Below, in pieces: positions 35,790 to 44,751 of a stretch of DNA of 64,000 bases (the first letter of the stretch is position 1; every line of letters begins with the position of its first letter). The notes under the pieces are model-generated. The model had not been told where the DNA came from. It saw only the letters and a program-made list of their open reading frames with translations, and searched no databases. Source of the stretch: Achromobacter pestifer. Its GTDB lineage: Bacteria > Pseudomonadota > Gammaproteobacteria > Burkholderiales > Burkholderiaceae_B. Where the stretch lies: positions 78,500 through 142,499 of the forward strand of contig NZ_CADIJX010000011.1 of the NCBI RefSeq assembly GCF_902859625.1, in the 5' to 3' direction. The position numbers and the translations under genes were made by a program.

Positions 35790-37172
35790 TCAGTACAAGT
35801 CCGGGCGTTGCGCGCCGGAGTAGTTCAGGAATCGCGTGCTGGAACCCTGGAACGTCAGGCGCACCGTACCGATGGGGCCGTTACGCTGTTTACCGATGAT
35901 GATCTCGGCCGTGCCCTTGTCCGGCGAATCGGGGTTGTAGACCTCGTCGCGGTAGATGAACAGAATCACGTCGGCGTCCTGTTCGATGGCGCCGGATTCG
36001 CGCAGATCGCTCATCACGGGGCGCTTGTTGGGGCGTTGCTCCAGGCTTCGGTTCAGCTGCGACAGCGCGATCAGCGGGCAGTTCAGTTCCTTGGCCAGAC
36101 CTTTCAGCGAACGGCTGATTTCCGACACTTCGGTTGCCCGGTTTTCGCCCGAGCCATTGCCCGACATCAGTTGCAGGTAGTCGATGATGATCAGGCCCAA
36201 CTGGCCACATTGGCGGGCCAGGCGGCGCGTGCGCGCACGCACTTCCATCGGGCTGAGCGCCGGGGTTTCGTCGATGTAGACCTGCGCGTCCTGCATGAGC
36301 TGCACCGCGTGCGTCACACGGGGCCAGTCCTCGGCGATGAGTTTGCCGGTACGCATGCGATGCTGATCCAGCAGACCCACCGAACCCAGCATACGCATCG
36401 CCAGTTGCACGGCGCCCATTTCCATCGAGAACACGGCGACAGGCAGGCCCTGTTCAATGGCGACGTGTTCGCCAATGTTCATCGAGAACGAGGTCTTGCC
36501 CATGGAGGGGCGGCCCGCCACGATGATCAGGTCGCCGCCGTGCATGCCGGAGGTCATCTTGTCCAGATCGGCGAAACCGGTGGGCACCCCGGTCACGTCG
36601 GAGCTGCCTTCCCGGTGATAGAGCTCGTCGATACGTTCCACCACCTGCGTCAGCAGCGGTTGAATCTCCTGGAAACCCGCGGCGCCGCGCGAGCCTTCCT
36701 GGGCAATCTGGAACACCTTGGATTCGGCTTCATCCAGCAGTTGGCGGGCTTCCTTGCCCTGCGGATTCAATGCCGCCGACGAGATTTCATCGGCGATCGA
36801 CACCAGCTTGCGCAGCATGGCGCGTTCGCGCACGATTTCGCCATACCGGCGGATGTTGGCGGCCGAAGGCGTGTTGTGCGCCAGCGCGTTCAGATAAGCC
36901 AGGCCGCCCGAATCCTCGGCCTTGCCTGCGCTGATCAGCGATTCATTGACCGTGATGACGTCTGCGGGGCGGGCCAGCCCGATCAAGCGGGCAATGTGAT
37001 GCCAGATCAGCCGGTGATCGTGACGGTAGAAGTCTTCTTCGACCAGCACGTCGGCAATACGGTCCCACGCCGTATTGTCCAGCAGGAGGCCGCCCAGAAC
37101 CGATTGCTCCGCCTCAATGGAATGGGGAGGAACGCGCAGGTATTCAAGCTGGGGATCGGCAGGTGTGTTCAT
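35790..37172 (-). CDS. dnaB: Replicative DNA helicase
   Basis: 460 residues from MNTPADPQLEYLRVPPHS; the longer frame above overlaps the upstream kinase-like gene. DnaB is the hexameric helicase at the replication fork. The N-terminal collar domain (HSIEAEQSVLGGLLLD) is followed by the RecA-like motor with Walker A GRPSMGKTSF, Walker B LIIIDYLQLMSG and the H3/H4 segments LSQLNRSLEQRPNKRPVMSD. Its start overlaps the stop of the upstream gene by 4 bp. Confidence 0.98.
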   Translation of the reverse strand: MNTPADPQLEYLRVPPHSIEAEQSVLGGLLLDNTAWDRIADVLVEEDFYRHDHRLIWHHIARLIGLARPADVITVNESLISAGKAEDSGGLAYLNALAHNTPSAANIRRYGEIVRERAMLRKLVSIADEISSAALNPQGKEARQLLDEAESKVFQIAQEGSRGAAGFQEIQPLLTQVVERIDELYHREGSSDVTGVPTGFADLDKMTSGMHGGDLIIVAGRPSMGKTSFSMNIGEHVAIEQGLPVAVFSMEMGAVQLAMRMLGSVGLLDQHRMRTGKLIAEDWPRVTHAVQLMQDAQVYIDETPALSPMEVRARTRRLARQCGQLGLIIIDYLQLMSGNGSGENRATEVSEISRSLKGLAKELNCPLIALSQLNRSLEQRPNKRPVMSDLRESGAIEQDADVILFIYRDEVYNPDSPDKGTAEIIIGKQRNGPIGTVRLTFQGSSTRFLNYSGAQRPDLY

Positions 37173-38008
37173 AACTTCAATAGTAACGGCTGCAAGATAT
37201 CGGCAGCGCGGAAAAAGCCTTGGATGTCGCGCGAAGGCAAACGGCGCAACAGGGGACGCAAGGGCGTCGCAACACCGCAAAGCAGACGCGCCAGCCTCGT
37301 CAGGCGGGCCCTGACCTCGGGGTCGGGGTTGCACTCAAGGTAGACATCCAGCGCCAGTTTACCCAGTGTCAGGGCCACGTCGTCCGGCAACTTGCGCAAC
37401 GACACCAGCGAGGCCAGCATTTGGAATAAATCGTAGGCCTGGGTCAAAGGCCGAGAGAGCGTGGAACCGATATTCTCTTCAAAATCAATGCGCCACAGCT
37501 CGCCATCGCGCAAGGTGATGTTGCGGATCTGCGCTCCGCCGTGCCACATGCCGCGGGCGTGAAACGCCGCCATGTCGGTGGCTGCCGCACGGGTCAGCCA
37601 CAACTGCGACGTGGAATCCTCGTTGCGGATCAGGTCGGCCAGATCCTCGCCCACGTATTCCAACACCAGCAGGCCTTGCTCTTGCCACCACACTTCGGGC
37701 ACGCGGCAACCGGCCTGCCGCAACATCGCCAGGCGCTCGGCCTCGTGCGTCAGCCCATTGCGCAACAGCACGCCCGGACGCGGGAATTCACCCAGGAACA
37801 GCTTGCAGCACACGCCCAGCAAGAAAGCCCGCGCATAGCGCAATGCATAGGCGACGCCACGGCCGAAACTGGGGCGCCGACGCTTGATGATGCAGCGTAC
37901 GCCATCGATGGTGACGTCCCGCACGGAGGGTTCACGCGAGGCATCCACGCTGTCGAGCCAGGCGCGCAGGCCGGGCGGCGCGTTGTGATGAACGGGCGGC
38001 TGATTCAA
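37169..38008 (-). CDS. BUD32/WaaP-like kinase-fold protein upstream of dnaB
   Basis: 279 residues with the overall pattern of a eukaryotic-like kinase: an ATP-lysine candidate in RCIIKRRRP, a hinge region VLEYVGEDLADLI, and a catalytic-loop position occupied by MWHGGAQIRNITL instead of the usual HxDxxxxN. The metal-binding loop is IDFEENIG instead of DFG. The Asn and the Asp of the second loop are kept, but the catalytic Asp is not in its usual place. No membrane helix is certain. The substrate is unknown. It lies in the rplI-dnaB interval and overlaps dnaB by 4 bp. Confidence 0.75.
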   Translation of the reverse strand: MNQPPVHHNAPPGLRAWLDSVDASREPSVRDVTIDGVRCIIKRRRPSFGRGVAYALRYARAFLLGVCCKLFLGEFPRPGVLLRNGLTHEAERLAMLRQAGCRVPEVWWQEQGLLVLEYVGEDLADLIRNEDSTSQLWLTRAAATDMAAFHARGMWHGGAQIRNITLRDGELWRIDFEENIGSTLSRPLTQAYDLFQMLASLVSLRKLPDDVALTLGKLALDVYLECNPDPEVRARLTRLARLLCGVATPLRPLLRRLPSRDIQGFFRAADILQPLLLKL

Positions 38009-38081
38009 GGGGTCCTCGGTGAAAAGCAGTGACGCGCTTCTTGCGCAATGCCCGAAAGGCTACACGCAATGATGGCGGGGC

Positions 38082-38120
38082 AAAAAGAAAAAAAGCCGGC
38101 GCGCGGGCCGGCTTCTTTTT
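38082..38120. terminator. Terminator of the rpsF-priB-rpsR-rplI operon
   Basis: AAGCCGGC pairs with GCCGGCTT with A- and T-rich flanks, 16 bp past the rplI stop. Confidence 0.88.
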
Positions 38121-38135
38121 ACTGCGGGGACCGGC

Positions 38136-38591
38136 TTAGGACAGTTCGCCTTCAACCAGAACCGTGACGTCGACGAGAACGTCGGCGTGCAGGGCGACCT
38201 GGATCGGGTACTCGCCAACTGCCTTCAGTTGGCCGTTGGGCAGACGCACTTGCGCCTTTTCAACGCCTTCGAAACCAGCCTTCTTCAGTGCTTCGGCGAT
38301 GTCGGCATTGGTGACCGAACCGAACAGACGGCCGTCAACACCAGCCTTCTGAGCGATCTTCAGCTGGAAGCCGGAGATGCGCTCGCCCAGAGCCTGGGCA
38401 GCAGCCAGCTTTTCAGCCTGGACCTTTTCCAGCTCGGCGCGGCGAGCTTCGAATTCCTTCAGGGCGGCGTCGGTAGCACGACGGGCCTTGCGCTGGGGAA
38501 TCAGGAAGTTGCGGGCGTAGCCATCACGCACGCGAACGACTTCACCCAGGTTGCCCAGGTTGACGACTTTTTCGAGCAGAATAACTTGCAT
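38136..38591 (-). CDS. rplI: Ribosomal protein bL9
   Basis: 151 residues, usual length (about 150). It starts MQVILLEKVVNLGNLGEVV and contains GYARNFLIPQRKA, both family hallmarks: a small N-domain, a long central helix and a C-domain. It binds 23S rRNA domain V and helps keep frame. Last gene of the ribosomal operon, 14 bp after rpsR. Confidence 0.98.
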   Translation of the reverse strand: MQVILLEKVVNLGNLGEVVRVRDGYARNFLIPQRKARRATDAALKEFEARRAELEKVQAEKLAAAQALGERISGFQLKIAQKAGVDGRLFGSVTNADIAEALKKAGFEGVEKAQVRLPNGQLKAVGEYPIQVALHADVLVDVTVLVEGELS

Positions 38592-38605
38592 TTCAGTGCC
38601 CCGGA

Positions 38606-38878
38606 TTAGTTGTGGTTGTCGGTGTAAGGCAACAGAGCCAGGAAGCGCGCGCGCTTGATGGCGGTGTCCAGCTGACGCTGGTAGATTGCCTTGGTGCCGG
38701 TCAGACGAGCCGGGATGATCTTGCCGTTTTCTTGCACGAAGTCGCGCAGGGTGTCCAGATCCTTGTAGTCGATCTCTTCGACGCCGGCTGCGGTGAAGCG
38801 GCAGAACTTACGACGCTTGAAAAGCGGGTTCTGCTGCGTGAATTTGCGTTTTTCTTTGCGTTTTCCGAAGAAAGCCAT
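38606..38878 (-). CDS. rpsR: Ribosomal protein bS18
   Basis: 90 residues; bS18 pairs with bS6 on the 30S platform. Basic N-terminus MAFFGKRKEKRKFTQQNP with the core RRKFCRF and the motif IPARLTGTKAIYQRQLDTAIKRARFLALLP. Position between priB and rplI matches the conserved operon. Confidence 0.98.
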   Translation of the reverse strand: MAFFGKRKEKRKFTQQNPLFKRRKFCRFTAAGVEEIDYKDLDTLRDFVQENGKIIPARLTGTKAIYQRQLDTAIKRARFLALLPYTDNHN

Positions 38879-38999
38879 GATATGTGCCTCTATGTTTGAG
38901 GGGGGTGGGTTTTACCCGGGGTTTTTCAGAAAACCGGGCCCTACTCCCCATAACCTATCCGTATTCAGAAGGCGCTCTCGCACCTTTTGCTCATTCCCT

Positions 39000-39323
39000 T
39001 CAAGCCACCTGCGGATCGCGTCCTGCGCTGCCGCTGATCTTGCGTGCCTGCTGCAAATGCAGCTTGATCTTCACCGAGTCCTTGCGGGCGGGAGCCAAAA
39101 ACCCCTGCACCAGCAATTCAGACCCTAACGCGGTGTTCTTCAACAGCAACGCCAGATCGCCCAATGCCACGGCGGTAATCGTCAATTCAACGCGGCGCGG
39201 ATGGCCGGCTTCAATGACTTCCGATTCGTGTGCCAGCAGCATTTCCAGCGCTGGCAATCCGGCGGGAGTGTGGCGCAAAGGCTCGCATTCAAGAACGCGG
39301 GCGCTGAGTTCCAGCTTATTCAT
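39000..39323 (-). CDS. priB: Primosomal replication protein N (PriB)
   Basis: 107 residues starting MNKLELSARVLECEPLR. PriB is a dimeric single-strand-binding OB-fold protein of the PriA-dependent replication restart primosome. The OB-fold strands (TPAGLPALEMLLAHESEVIEA, SELLVQGFLAP) are evident. It sits between rpsF and rpsR as in most Beta- and Gammaproteobacteria, which supports the call. No strong ribosome site marks the ATG. Confidence 0.95.
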   Translation of the reverse strand: MNKLELSARVLECEPLRHTPAGLPALEMLLAHESEVIEAGHPRRVELTITAVALGDLALLLKNTALGSELLVQGFLAPARKDSVKIKLHLQQARKISGSAGRDPQVA

Positions 39324-39374
39324 CCTGCCAGGCACCGAGGGGACTTCATGGGATGAGCTCTGCGTGAGCCCTGC

Positions 39375-39749
39375 TTACTCGGCCGGAACCGCGACAGCTT
39401 CAGCCGAAGCCTTGCGGGCTTCTTCACGCTCGACCGACTTCATCATGATCGAGGGCGTGGTCTGGGCTTTCTTGGTCTTGATGACCAGGTGGCGCAGAAC
39501 GGCGTCGTTGTAGCGGAACGAGTGTTCCAGCTCATCCAGCGTGGCTTGGCCGCACTCGATGTTCAGGCAAACGTAGTGAGCCTTGACGAGCTTCTGGATC
39601 GGGTAGGCCAGTTGACGGCGACCCCAGTCTTCCAGGCGATGAACCGAGCCGCCTTGGCCCGAAACCAGCGCTTGGTAACGTTCGACCATGGCGGGCACTT
39701 GCTCGCTTTGGTCGGGGTGAACGATAAACACTACTTCGTAGTGACGCAT
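39375..39749 (-). CDS. rpsF: Ribosomal protein bS6
   Basis: 124 residues from MRHYEVVFIVHPDQSEQV with AGGAG 6 bp upstream. The alpha/beta fold segment LEDWGRRQLAYPIQKLVKAHY is typical, and the tail is Ala/Glu-rich (EEARKASAEAVAVPAE), like the modified C-terminal tail of S6. First gene of the operon; a promoter lies 230 bp upstream, leaving a long leader. Confidence 0.98.
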   Translation of the reverse strand: MRHYEVVFIVHPDQSEQVPAMVERYQALVSGQGGSVHRLEDWGRRQLAYPIQKLVKAHYVCLNIECGQATLDELEHSFRYNDAVLRHLVIKTKKAQTTPSIMMKSVEREEARKASAEAVAVPAE

Positions 39750-39951
39750 GAGTAAAACTCCTTGAGGATGTCTCGCTGGCCGACGTCTGGCACCCGTGCT
39801 TTCCATCAGGGATGATCGCGCCGCATTTGCCGCCACGGCGTCCCAGGTTCACCGGGGATGTCGAGGGGTTTGTCGTGCAACACGCTTAGAAGACGTTGGC
39901 CCGCAAGGGGCAGCCCGCTACCCAAAAACCATGGGCGGTCGAGCAAGAAAG
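39750..39951 (-). promoter_or_regulatory. Long rpsF leader, possible S6:S18-binding regulatory RNA
   Basis: The predicted transcription start lies near 39951, so the leader is about 200 nt with no gene. In E. coli and others the rpsF leader binds the S6:S18 complex to repress the operon. I did not identify the CCG bulge of that structure by eye. Confidence 0.4.
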
Positions 39952-39957
39952 CCCTCG

Positions 39958-39986
39958 ATTATCACCGATTGACGGCAGCGGCGCAA
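39958..39986 (-). promoter_or_regulatory. Promoter of the ribosomal operon
   Basis: On the minus strand TTGCGC and GATAAT are separated by exactly 17 bp, and the -10 is preceded by TG-containing sequence. Confidence 0.55.
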
Positions 39987-39998
39987 GCAACGAGGGGG

Positions 39999-40922
39999 TC
40001 AAGAAATAAGGGACGGGCTATTTTCCGCGTCCTGGCCGGCCGGCTGAGGCAGATCGGCAACACCGATTTCCTGCGGCCGGTTGACCACGCTGACCATGAC
40101 GTAGCTGATGATCATCAGCAGGAACCACGACCCCAGCTTGGCGATCGACACCCACTCCCAGGCGTGCGACTGATTGGGATAGCGCCACGCATTGGCAAAG
40201 GTGCCGATGTTCTCGGCAAGCCAGATGAACAGCGCGACCAGCACGAAACCCAGCAACAGCGGCATCCGGCGATACACCTGCCAGATCCGGAAATACACCC
40301 AGGTCCGCGCGAACAGCAGCGCCGTCAAGGCAAATAGCACCCAGCGGAAATCCCAGATGAAGTGATGGGCAAAGAAATTCACGTAGATCAGGACCGACAG
40401 CGCCAGGGTGGCGGCCAACGGAGGATGGGCGCGGAACCGGAAATCGAACAGGCGCCACACCCGGGCCAGGTAACTACCCACCGCCGCGTACATGAAACCC
40501 GTGAATAACGGCACGCCGCCGATGCGCAGCACGCTGGCCTCAGGGTAGATCCACGAACCCGCCGCTGTCTTGAAGAGCTCCATGCCGGTGCCCACCACAT
40601 GAAACATCAGAATCACGCGGGCCTCGCTCCAGGTTTCCATGCGCAGCATCAGCAGCAGGGCCTGAATGCCGAGCGCGGCAATCGTCAGGAAATCGTAGCG
40701 GGCAAGCAGCGCATCCTTGGGATACCACCAATGCGTGCCCAGCAGCAACGCGCACATCAACCCGCCAAACAGGCAGGCCCACGCTTGCTTCACGCCAAAG
40801 CGGAAGAATTCATAGCACGCCACGCCAAAACGGCCGCGGCCGGCCAAATGATTGGCCAGCCGCGATTCCCACTCTTGCAGCCCCGCGATAAGCGGCCAGT
40901 CCCTGGCCGCCGGATGGCTCAC
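39999..40922 (-). CDS. DUF817 family integral membrane protein
   Basis: 307 residues starting with a GTG (VSHPAARDWPL) that lies 9 bp inside the end of folE2, with GGAAGG upstream; an ATG 33 codons earlier would bury most of folE2 in overlap. Eight or so membrane helices, with HFIWDFRWVLFALTALLF and WAENIGTFANAWRYPNQ-like segments (LAENIGTFANAWRYP) as in DUF817. Function unknown. The tight join to folE2 implies co-expression. Confidence 0.88.
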   Translation of the reverse strand: MSHPAARDWPLIAGLQEWESRLANHLAGRGRFGVACYEFFRFGVKQAWACLFGGLMCALLLGTHWWYPKDALLARYDFLTIAALGIQALLLMLRMETWSEARVILMFHVVGTGMELFKTAAGSWIYPEASVLRIGGVPLFTGFMYAAVGSYLARVWRLFDFRFRAHPPLAATLALSVLIYVNFFAHHFIWDFRWVLFALTALLFARTWVYFRIWQVYRRMPLLLGFVLVALFIWLAENIGTFANAWRYPNQSHAWEWVSIAKLGSWFLLMIISYVMVSVVNRPQEIGVADLPQPAGQDAENSPSLIS

Positions 40923-40929
40923 GGAACGC

Positions 40930-41727
40930 TCAACCTTCCACGACGGCGTAGGCCGAGTGGTTGTGGATCGATTCAAAGTTCTCGGCTTCGACGCGATAAC
41001 GGGCAATGCCCGGGTGCGCATTCAGGCGAGCCGCCACGTCACGCACCAGGTCTTCGACGAACTTGGGGTTGTCGTAGGCGCGTTCGGTCACGTACTTTTC
41101 GTCGGGACGCTTGAGCAGGCCCCAGAGTTCGCACGAACCCTCTTCTTCGATCAGCCGGATGACGCCGTCCATGCTGATGTCATCGCTCAGGATCGCAGAC
41201 ACCGTGACGTGCGAGCGCTGGTTGTGCGCGCCGTATTCCGAAATGGCCTTGGAACACGGACAGAGGCTGGTGACGGGCACCTGCACGATCAGTTCAAATT
41301 CAACGCTGTCGGCCTGAGCGCGGGCGATCCACTGAACTTCATAGTCCAGCAGGCTTTGCACGCCAGAGATCGGGGCCGACTTGTTGATGAAGTACGGGAA
41401 CGACGCGGTGATGTCACCGCGCTCGGCATGCAGCAGCGGCAGCATGTCAGCCGCCATGGCGCGGAACAGCGTCGGCGTCATGGGGGTGCTGCGGTACTTT
41501 TCCAGCAGCGCCACGAAGCGGGACATATGCGTCCCCTTTTCTTCGGGCGGCAGCGCCACGGTCAAGGTCCAGTTGGCGACGGTGCCCTGAGCAGAGCCGT
41601 CACCGCTTTCAATCAGCATGGGATGGCGCACGCCACGGATACCCACGCGCTGAATCGGGATGTGCCGGGTGTCCGCCGAACTCTGGACGTCGGGCATCAC
41701 GATGGCGGGGTCGATCGGAGAATTCAT
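40930..41727 (-). CDS. folE2: GTP cyclohydrolase FolE2 (type IB)
   Basis: 265 residues. It converts GTP to 7,8-dihydroneopterin triphosphate for folate and queuosine. Family segments are TLTVALPPEEKGTHMSRF and the metal-site Cys in VPVTSLCPCSKAISEYGAHNQRS. FolE2 can work with metals other than zinc and is often zinc-regulated. No Zur-type palindrome was recognised upstream. The DUF817 gene follows directly. Confidence 0.97.
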   Translation of the reverse strand: MNSPIDPAIVMPDVQSSADTRHIPIQRVGIRGVRHPMLIESGDGSAQGTVANWTLTVALPPEEKGTHMSRFVALLEKYRSTPMTPTLFRAMAADMLPLLHAERGDITASFPYFINKSAPISGVQSLLDYEVQWIARAQADSVEFELIVQVPVTSLCPCSKAISEYGAHNQRSHVTVSAILSDDISMDGVIRLIEEEGSCELWGLLKRPDEKYVTERAYDNPKFVEDLVRDVAARLNAHPGIARYRVEAENFESIHNHSAYAVVEG

Positions 41728-41916
41728 TTCAGCTTACCTGTCTAGGCAATCGCTCGCTAACACGCGCTGGCCTAAGAAACTTGAGAGACGGCCATTATCG
41801 CCGAAACCCCGGCAATCGCCAGGGAAAACCCTTCTATCCGTAGGTTGGCGGGGCCGGAACGGTGTGTTTCATATTCCGGACTAAAGCAGCGCCTTCGCCC
41901 GGAACCCTGCAATCGG

Positions 41917-43779
41917 TCAGGCCAGCAAGTCAGCGTAACGGGCGCGGATCGACCGCTCGATGCCGGCGGCATCCAGGCCTACGCCCGCCAACAGGGCCGA
42001 TTGGTCGCCGTGGTCGATGAAGACATCCGGCAGGCCCAGTTGCAGCACGGGAATCTGCACCCCAGCCGCGCTCAGCACTTCCAGCACCGCGCTGCCCGCC
42101 CCACCCATGATGGATGCGTCTTCCAACGTCACCAGCGCGTCGTGGCGGCCGGCCAGATCCAGGATCAGATCGCGGTCGATCGGCTTGACGAAGCGCATGT
42201 CGGCCACCGTGGCATCCAGTTTGTCCGCCGCGGCCAGCGCAGCCTGCACCAAGGTGCCGAACCCCAGGATGGCGATCTTCTTGCCTTCGCGGCGCACGAC
42301 GCCCCGGCCCAGCTCAACGGTTTCCAAGCCGGCGCCTTCCTGCGCGCCGCAACCCGCGCCGCGCGGATAGCGCACGGAGGCCGGGCCCGGGTATTGATAA
42401 CAGGTGGACAGCAACAGGCGCGTTTCGCTTTCGTCAGACGGCGTGGCCACCACCATATTCGGTACGCAGCGCAAGAATGCGGTGTCGTAGTTGCCCGCAT
42501 GGGTGGCGCCATCGGCGCCCACGATGCCCGCGCGGTCCAGCGCGAAAGTCACGTCCAGGTTTTGCAGGGCCACATCATGGATGAACTGGTCGTAGCCGCG
42601 TTGCAGGAAGGTCGAGTAGATCGCCACGACGGGCTTCTGCCCCTCGCACGCGATGCCGGCCGCGAACGTCACGGCATGCTGCTCGGCGATGCCCACATCG
42701 AAATAACGCAACGGAAAGCGCTTCTCGAACTCCACCAGCCCACTGCCCTCGCGCATGGCGGGGGTGACGGCGACCAGGCGCGGGTCCTGCTCGGCCATGT
42801 CGCACAGCCACTGGCCGAATACCTGGGTGAAGGTGCGCTTGCCCGGCGCCTTGGATTGCTGGATACCCACGGCGGGGTCGAACTTGCCCGGGCCGTGGTA
42901 CAGCACCGGATCGGCCTCGGCCAGCTTGTAGCCCTGACCCTTTTTCGTGACGACGTGCAGGAACTGCAACCCTTGCAGCACCTTCAGGTTCTGCAAGGTG
43001 GGCACCAGGGCGTCCAGATCGTGGCCGTCGATGGGGCCGACGTAATTGAAGCCGAATTCCTCGAACAGCGTGGCCGGCGTGACCATGCCCTTGGCATGCT
43101 CTTCAAAGCGGCGGGCCAGCTCAAGCACCGGCGGCACGTGCTGCAAAACGGCACGTCCCACGTTCTTGGCCGCGGCATAGAAACGGCCTGACATCAGGCG
43201 AGCCAAATAGCGGTTCAGCGCCCCCACCGGCGGTGAGATCGACATGTCGTTGTCGTTCAGGATCACCAGCAGGTTGATGTTGGGCGTGACGCCCGCGTTG
43301 TTCATGGCCTCGAATGCCATGCCTGCGGACATGGCGCCGTCGCCGATGACGGCGATGTGCTGGCGCTGCACCCCGGCGTTGCGCGAGGCCACCGCCATGC
43401 CCAGCGCGGCCGAGATGGACGTCGACGAATGCGCGGTGCCAAAGGCGTCGTATTCAGATTCGCTACGCTTGGGAAAGCCCGAGATCCCGTCCTGCTGGCG
43501 CAGCTTTGCCATGCCGGCGCGACGGCCGGTCAGGATTTTGTGCGGATAGGACTGGTGGCCAACGTCCCAGACGATGCGGTCGTGTGGCGTGTCAAATACC
43601 TGATGCAGCGCCAGCGTCAACTCGACCGTGCCCAGGTTGGACGACAGGTGCCCGCCCGTTTTCGATACCGATTCCAGCACGAAGCCACGCAGTTCGTCGG
43701 CAAGCTTTTTCAGCTCGCGACGATCCAGGCACTTGAGGTCTGCCGGGGATTGAATGCGGTCCAATAAATCAGTCGTCAT
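41917..43779 (-). CDS. dxs: 1-Deoxy-D-xylulose-5-phosphate synthase
   Basis: 620 residues from MTTDLLDRIQSPADLKCL. It condenses pyruvate and glyceraldehyde 3-phosphate using thiamine diphosphate, the first step of the MEP isoprenoid pathway. The ThDP motif is IGDGAMSAGMAFEAMNN near residue 155, the catalytic Glu region is FDVGIAEQHAVTFAAG near 370, and the His of GHQSYPHK near 80 is present. It follows ispA by 53 bp in the conserved xseB-ispA-dxs order. Confidence 0.98.
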   Translation of the reverse strand: MTTDLLDRIQSPADLKCLDRRELKKLADELRGFVLESVSKTGGHLSSNLGTVELTLALHQVFDTPHDRIVWDVGHQSYPHKILTGRRAGMAKLRQQDGISGFPKRSESEYDAFGTAHSSTSISAALGMAVASRNAGVQRQHIAVIGDGAMSAGMAFEAMNNAGVTPNINLLVILNDNDMSISPPVGALNRYLARLMSGRFYAAAKNVGRAVLQHVPPVLELARRFEEHAKGMVTPATLFEEFGFNYVGPIDGHDLDALVPTLQNLKVLQGLQFLHVVTKKGQGYKLAEADPVLYHGPGKFDPAVGIQQSKAPGKRTFTQVFGQWLCDMAEQDPRLVAVTPAMREGSGLVEFEKRFPLRYFDVGIAEQHAVTFAAGIACEGQKPVVAIYSTFLQRGYDQFIHDVALQNLDVTFALDRAGIVGADGATHAGNYDTAFLRCVPNMVVATPSDESETRLLLSTCYQYPGPASVRYPRGAGCGAQEGAGLETVELGRGVVRREGKKIAILGFGTLVQAALAAADKLDATVADMRFVKPIDRDLILDLAGRHDALVTLEDASIMGGAGSAVLEVLSAAGVQIPVLQLGLPDVFIDHGDQSALLAGVGLDAAGIERSIRARYADLLA

Positions 43780-43832
43780 GCTTGTATGGGGTTCGTTGAC
43801 CCGACTTGGATTCAAGCCGGGCTGGTCACGGA

Positions 43833-44744
43833 TCAGCGGTCTCGAAGGACGATGAAATCGGCCAGTTGGGCCAGGCGCGCGCCGGCGTCGCCCAGCGGCT
43901 CCAGCGCCGCCAGCGCGGCTTCACGCAATTCGTCGGCAAACGCACGCGCCTCGGACAGTCCCAGGAGCGACACGTAGGTCGGCTTGTTCTCCGCCGCATC
44001 CTTGCCCGGGGTCTTGCCCAGGCTGGCCTTGTCGGCGGTCACGTCAAGAATATCGTCCACGACCTGGAACGCCAGGCCCATCGCTTGCGCGTAGGCATCC
44101 AGCGCCTGACGCGACGCCGAACTGGCGCCCGCGACGATACCGCCCAGGGCCACGCTGCACGCCAGCATGGCACCCGTCTTCATGCTGTGCATGGTTTGCA
44201 GGTCATCGCGCGACAGCGAATGGCCCACGCTAAGCAAATCAATGGCCTGGCCGCCGGCCATGCCCTGGCTGCCTGCGGCGCGCGCCAACGATTGCGTGGC
44301 CTGAACGATCAGCGCGGGCGCGATCGGCATCGAGGCGAGCAAGTCGAAGGCCAATGGCTGCAAGGCGTCGCCCGCCAGCATGGCGGTGGCCTCATCGAAC
44401 TGCACATGCGTCGTGGGCCGGCCACGGCGCAGCGTGTCGTCGTCCATGCAAGGCAGGTCGTCATGAATCAATGAATAGGCGTGGATCAGTTCCACCGCCG
44501 CCGCCGCGCGGTCCAGCGAAGCTTCGATGGCCAGCACGCTGCCGCTGACCGGGCAGGCTTGGCCCGCGGCGTAAACCATCGCGGCGCGTACGCGCTTGCC
44601 GCCACCCAGGACGGCGTAGCGCATGGCTTCATGCAGGCGGACAGGCAGCACGTCCGACGGGGGCATCAGGTCGTCCAGCACGTCTTCGACATGCCGCACG
44701 CGACCTTGCAACCACTCCGGGAATGCGAGTTGAGTTTGCTTCAT
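43833..44744 (-). CDS. ispA: Farnesyl diphosphate synthase
   Basis: 303 residues from MKQTQLAFPEWLQ. It makes farnesyl diphosphate from IPP, DMAPP and GPP. The first Asp-rich motif is LIHDDLPCMDDD, the second is VVDDILDVTAD, with the Lys in GGKRVRAAMVYAAG. An upstream open frame of 80 codons is an out-of-register reading of xseB and was discarded. It is 7 bp from xseB. Confidence 0.97.
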   Translation of the reverse strand: MKQTQLAFPEWLQGRVRHVEDVLDDLMPPSDVLPVRLHEAMRYAVLGGGKRVRAAMVYAAGQACPVSGSVLAIEASLDRAAAAVELIHAYSLIHDDLPCMDDDTLRRGRPTTHVQFDEATAMLAGDALQPLAFDLLASMPIAPALIVQATQSLARAAGSQGMAGGQAIDLLSVGHSLSRDDLQTMHSMKTGAMLACSVALGGIVAGASSASRQALDAYAQAMGLAFQVVDDILDVTADKASLGKTPGKDAAENKPTYVSLLGLSEARAFADELREAALAALEPLGDAGARLAQLADFIVLRDR

Positions 44745-44751
44745 CGGGTTC

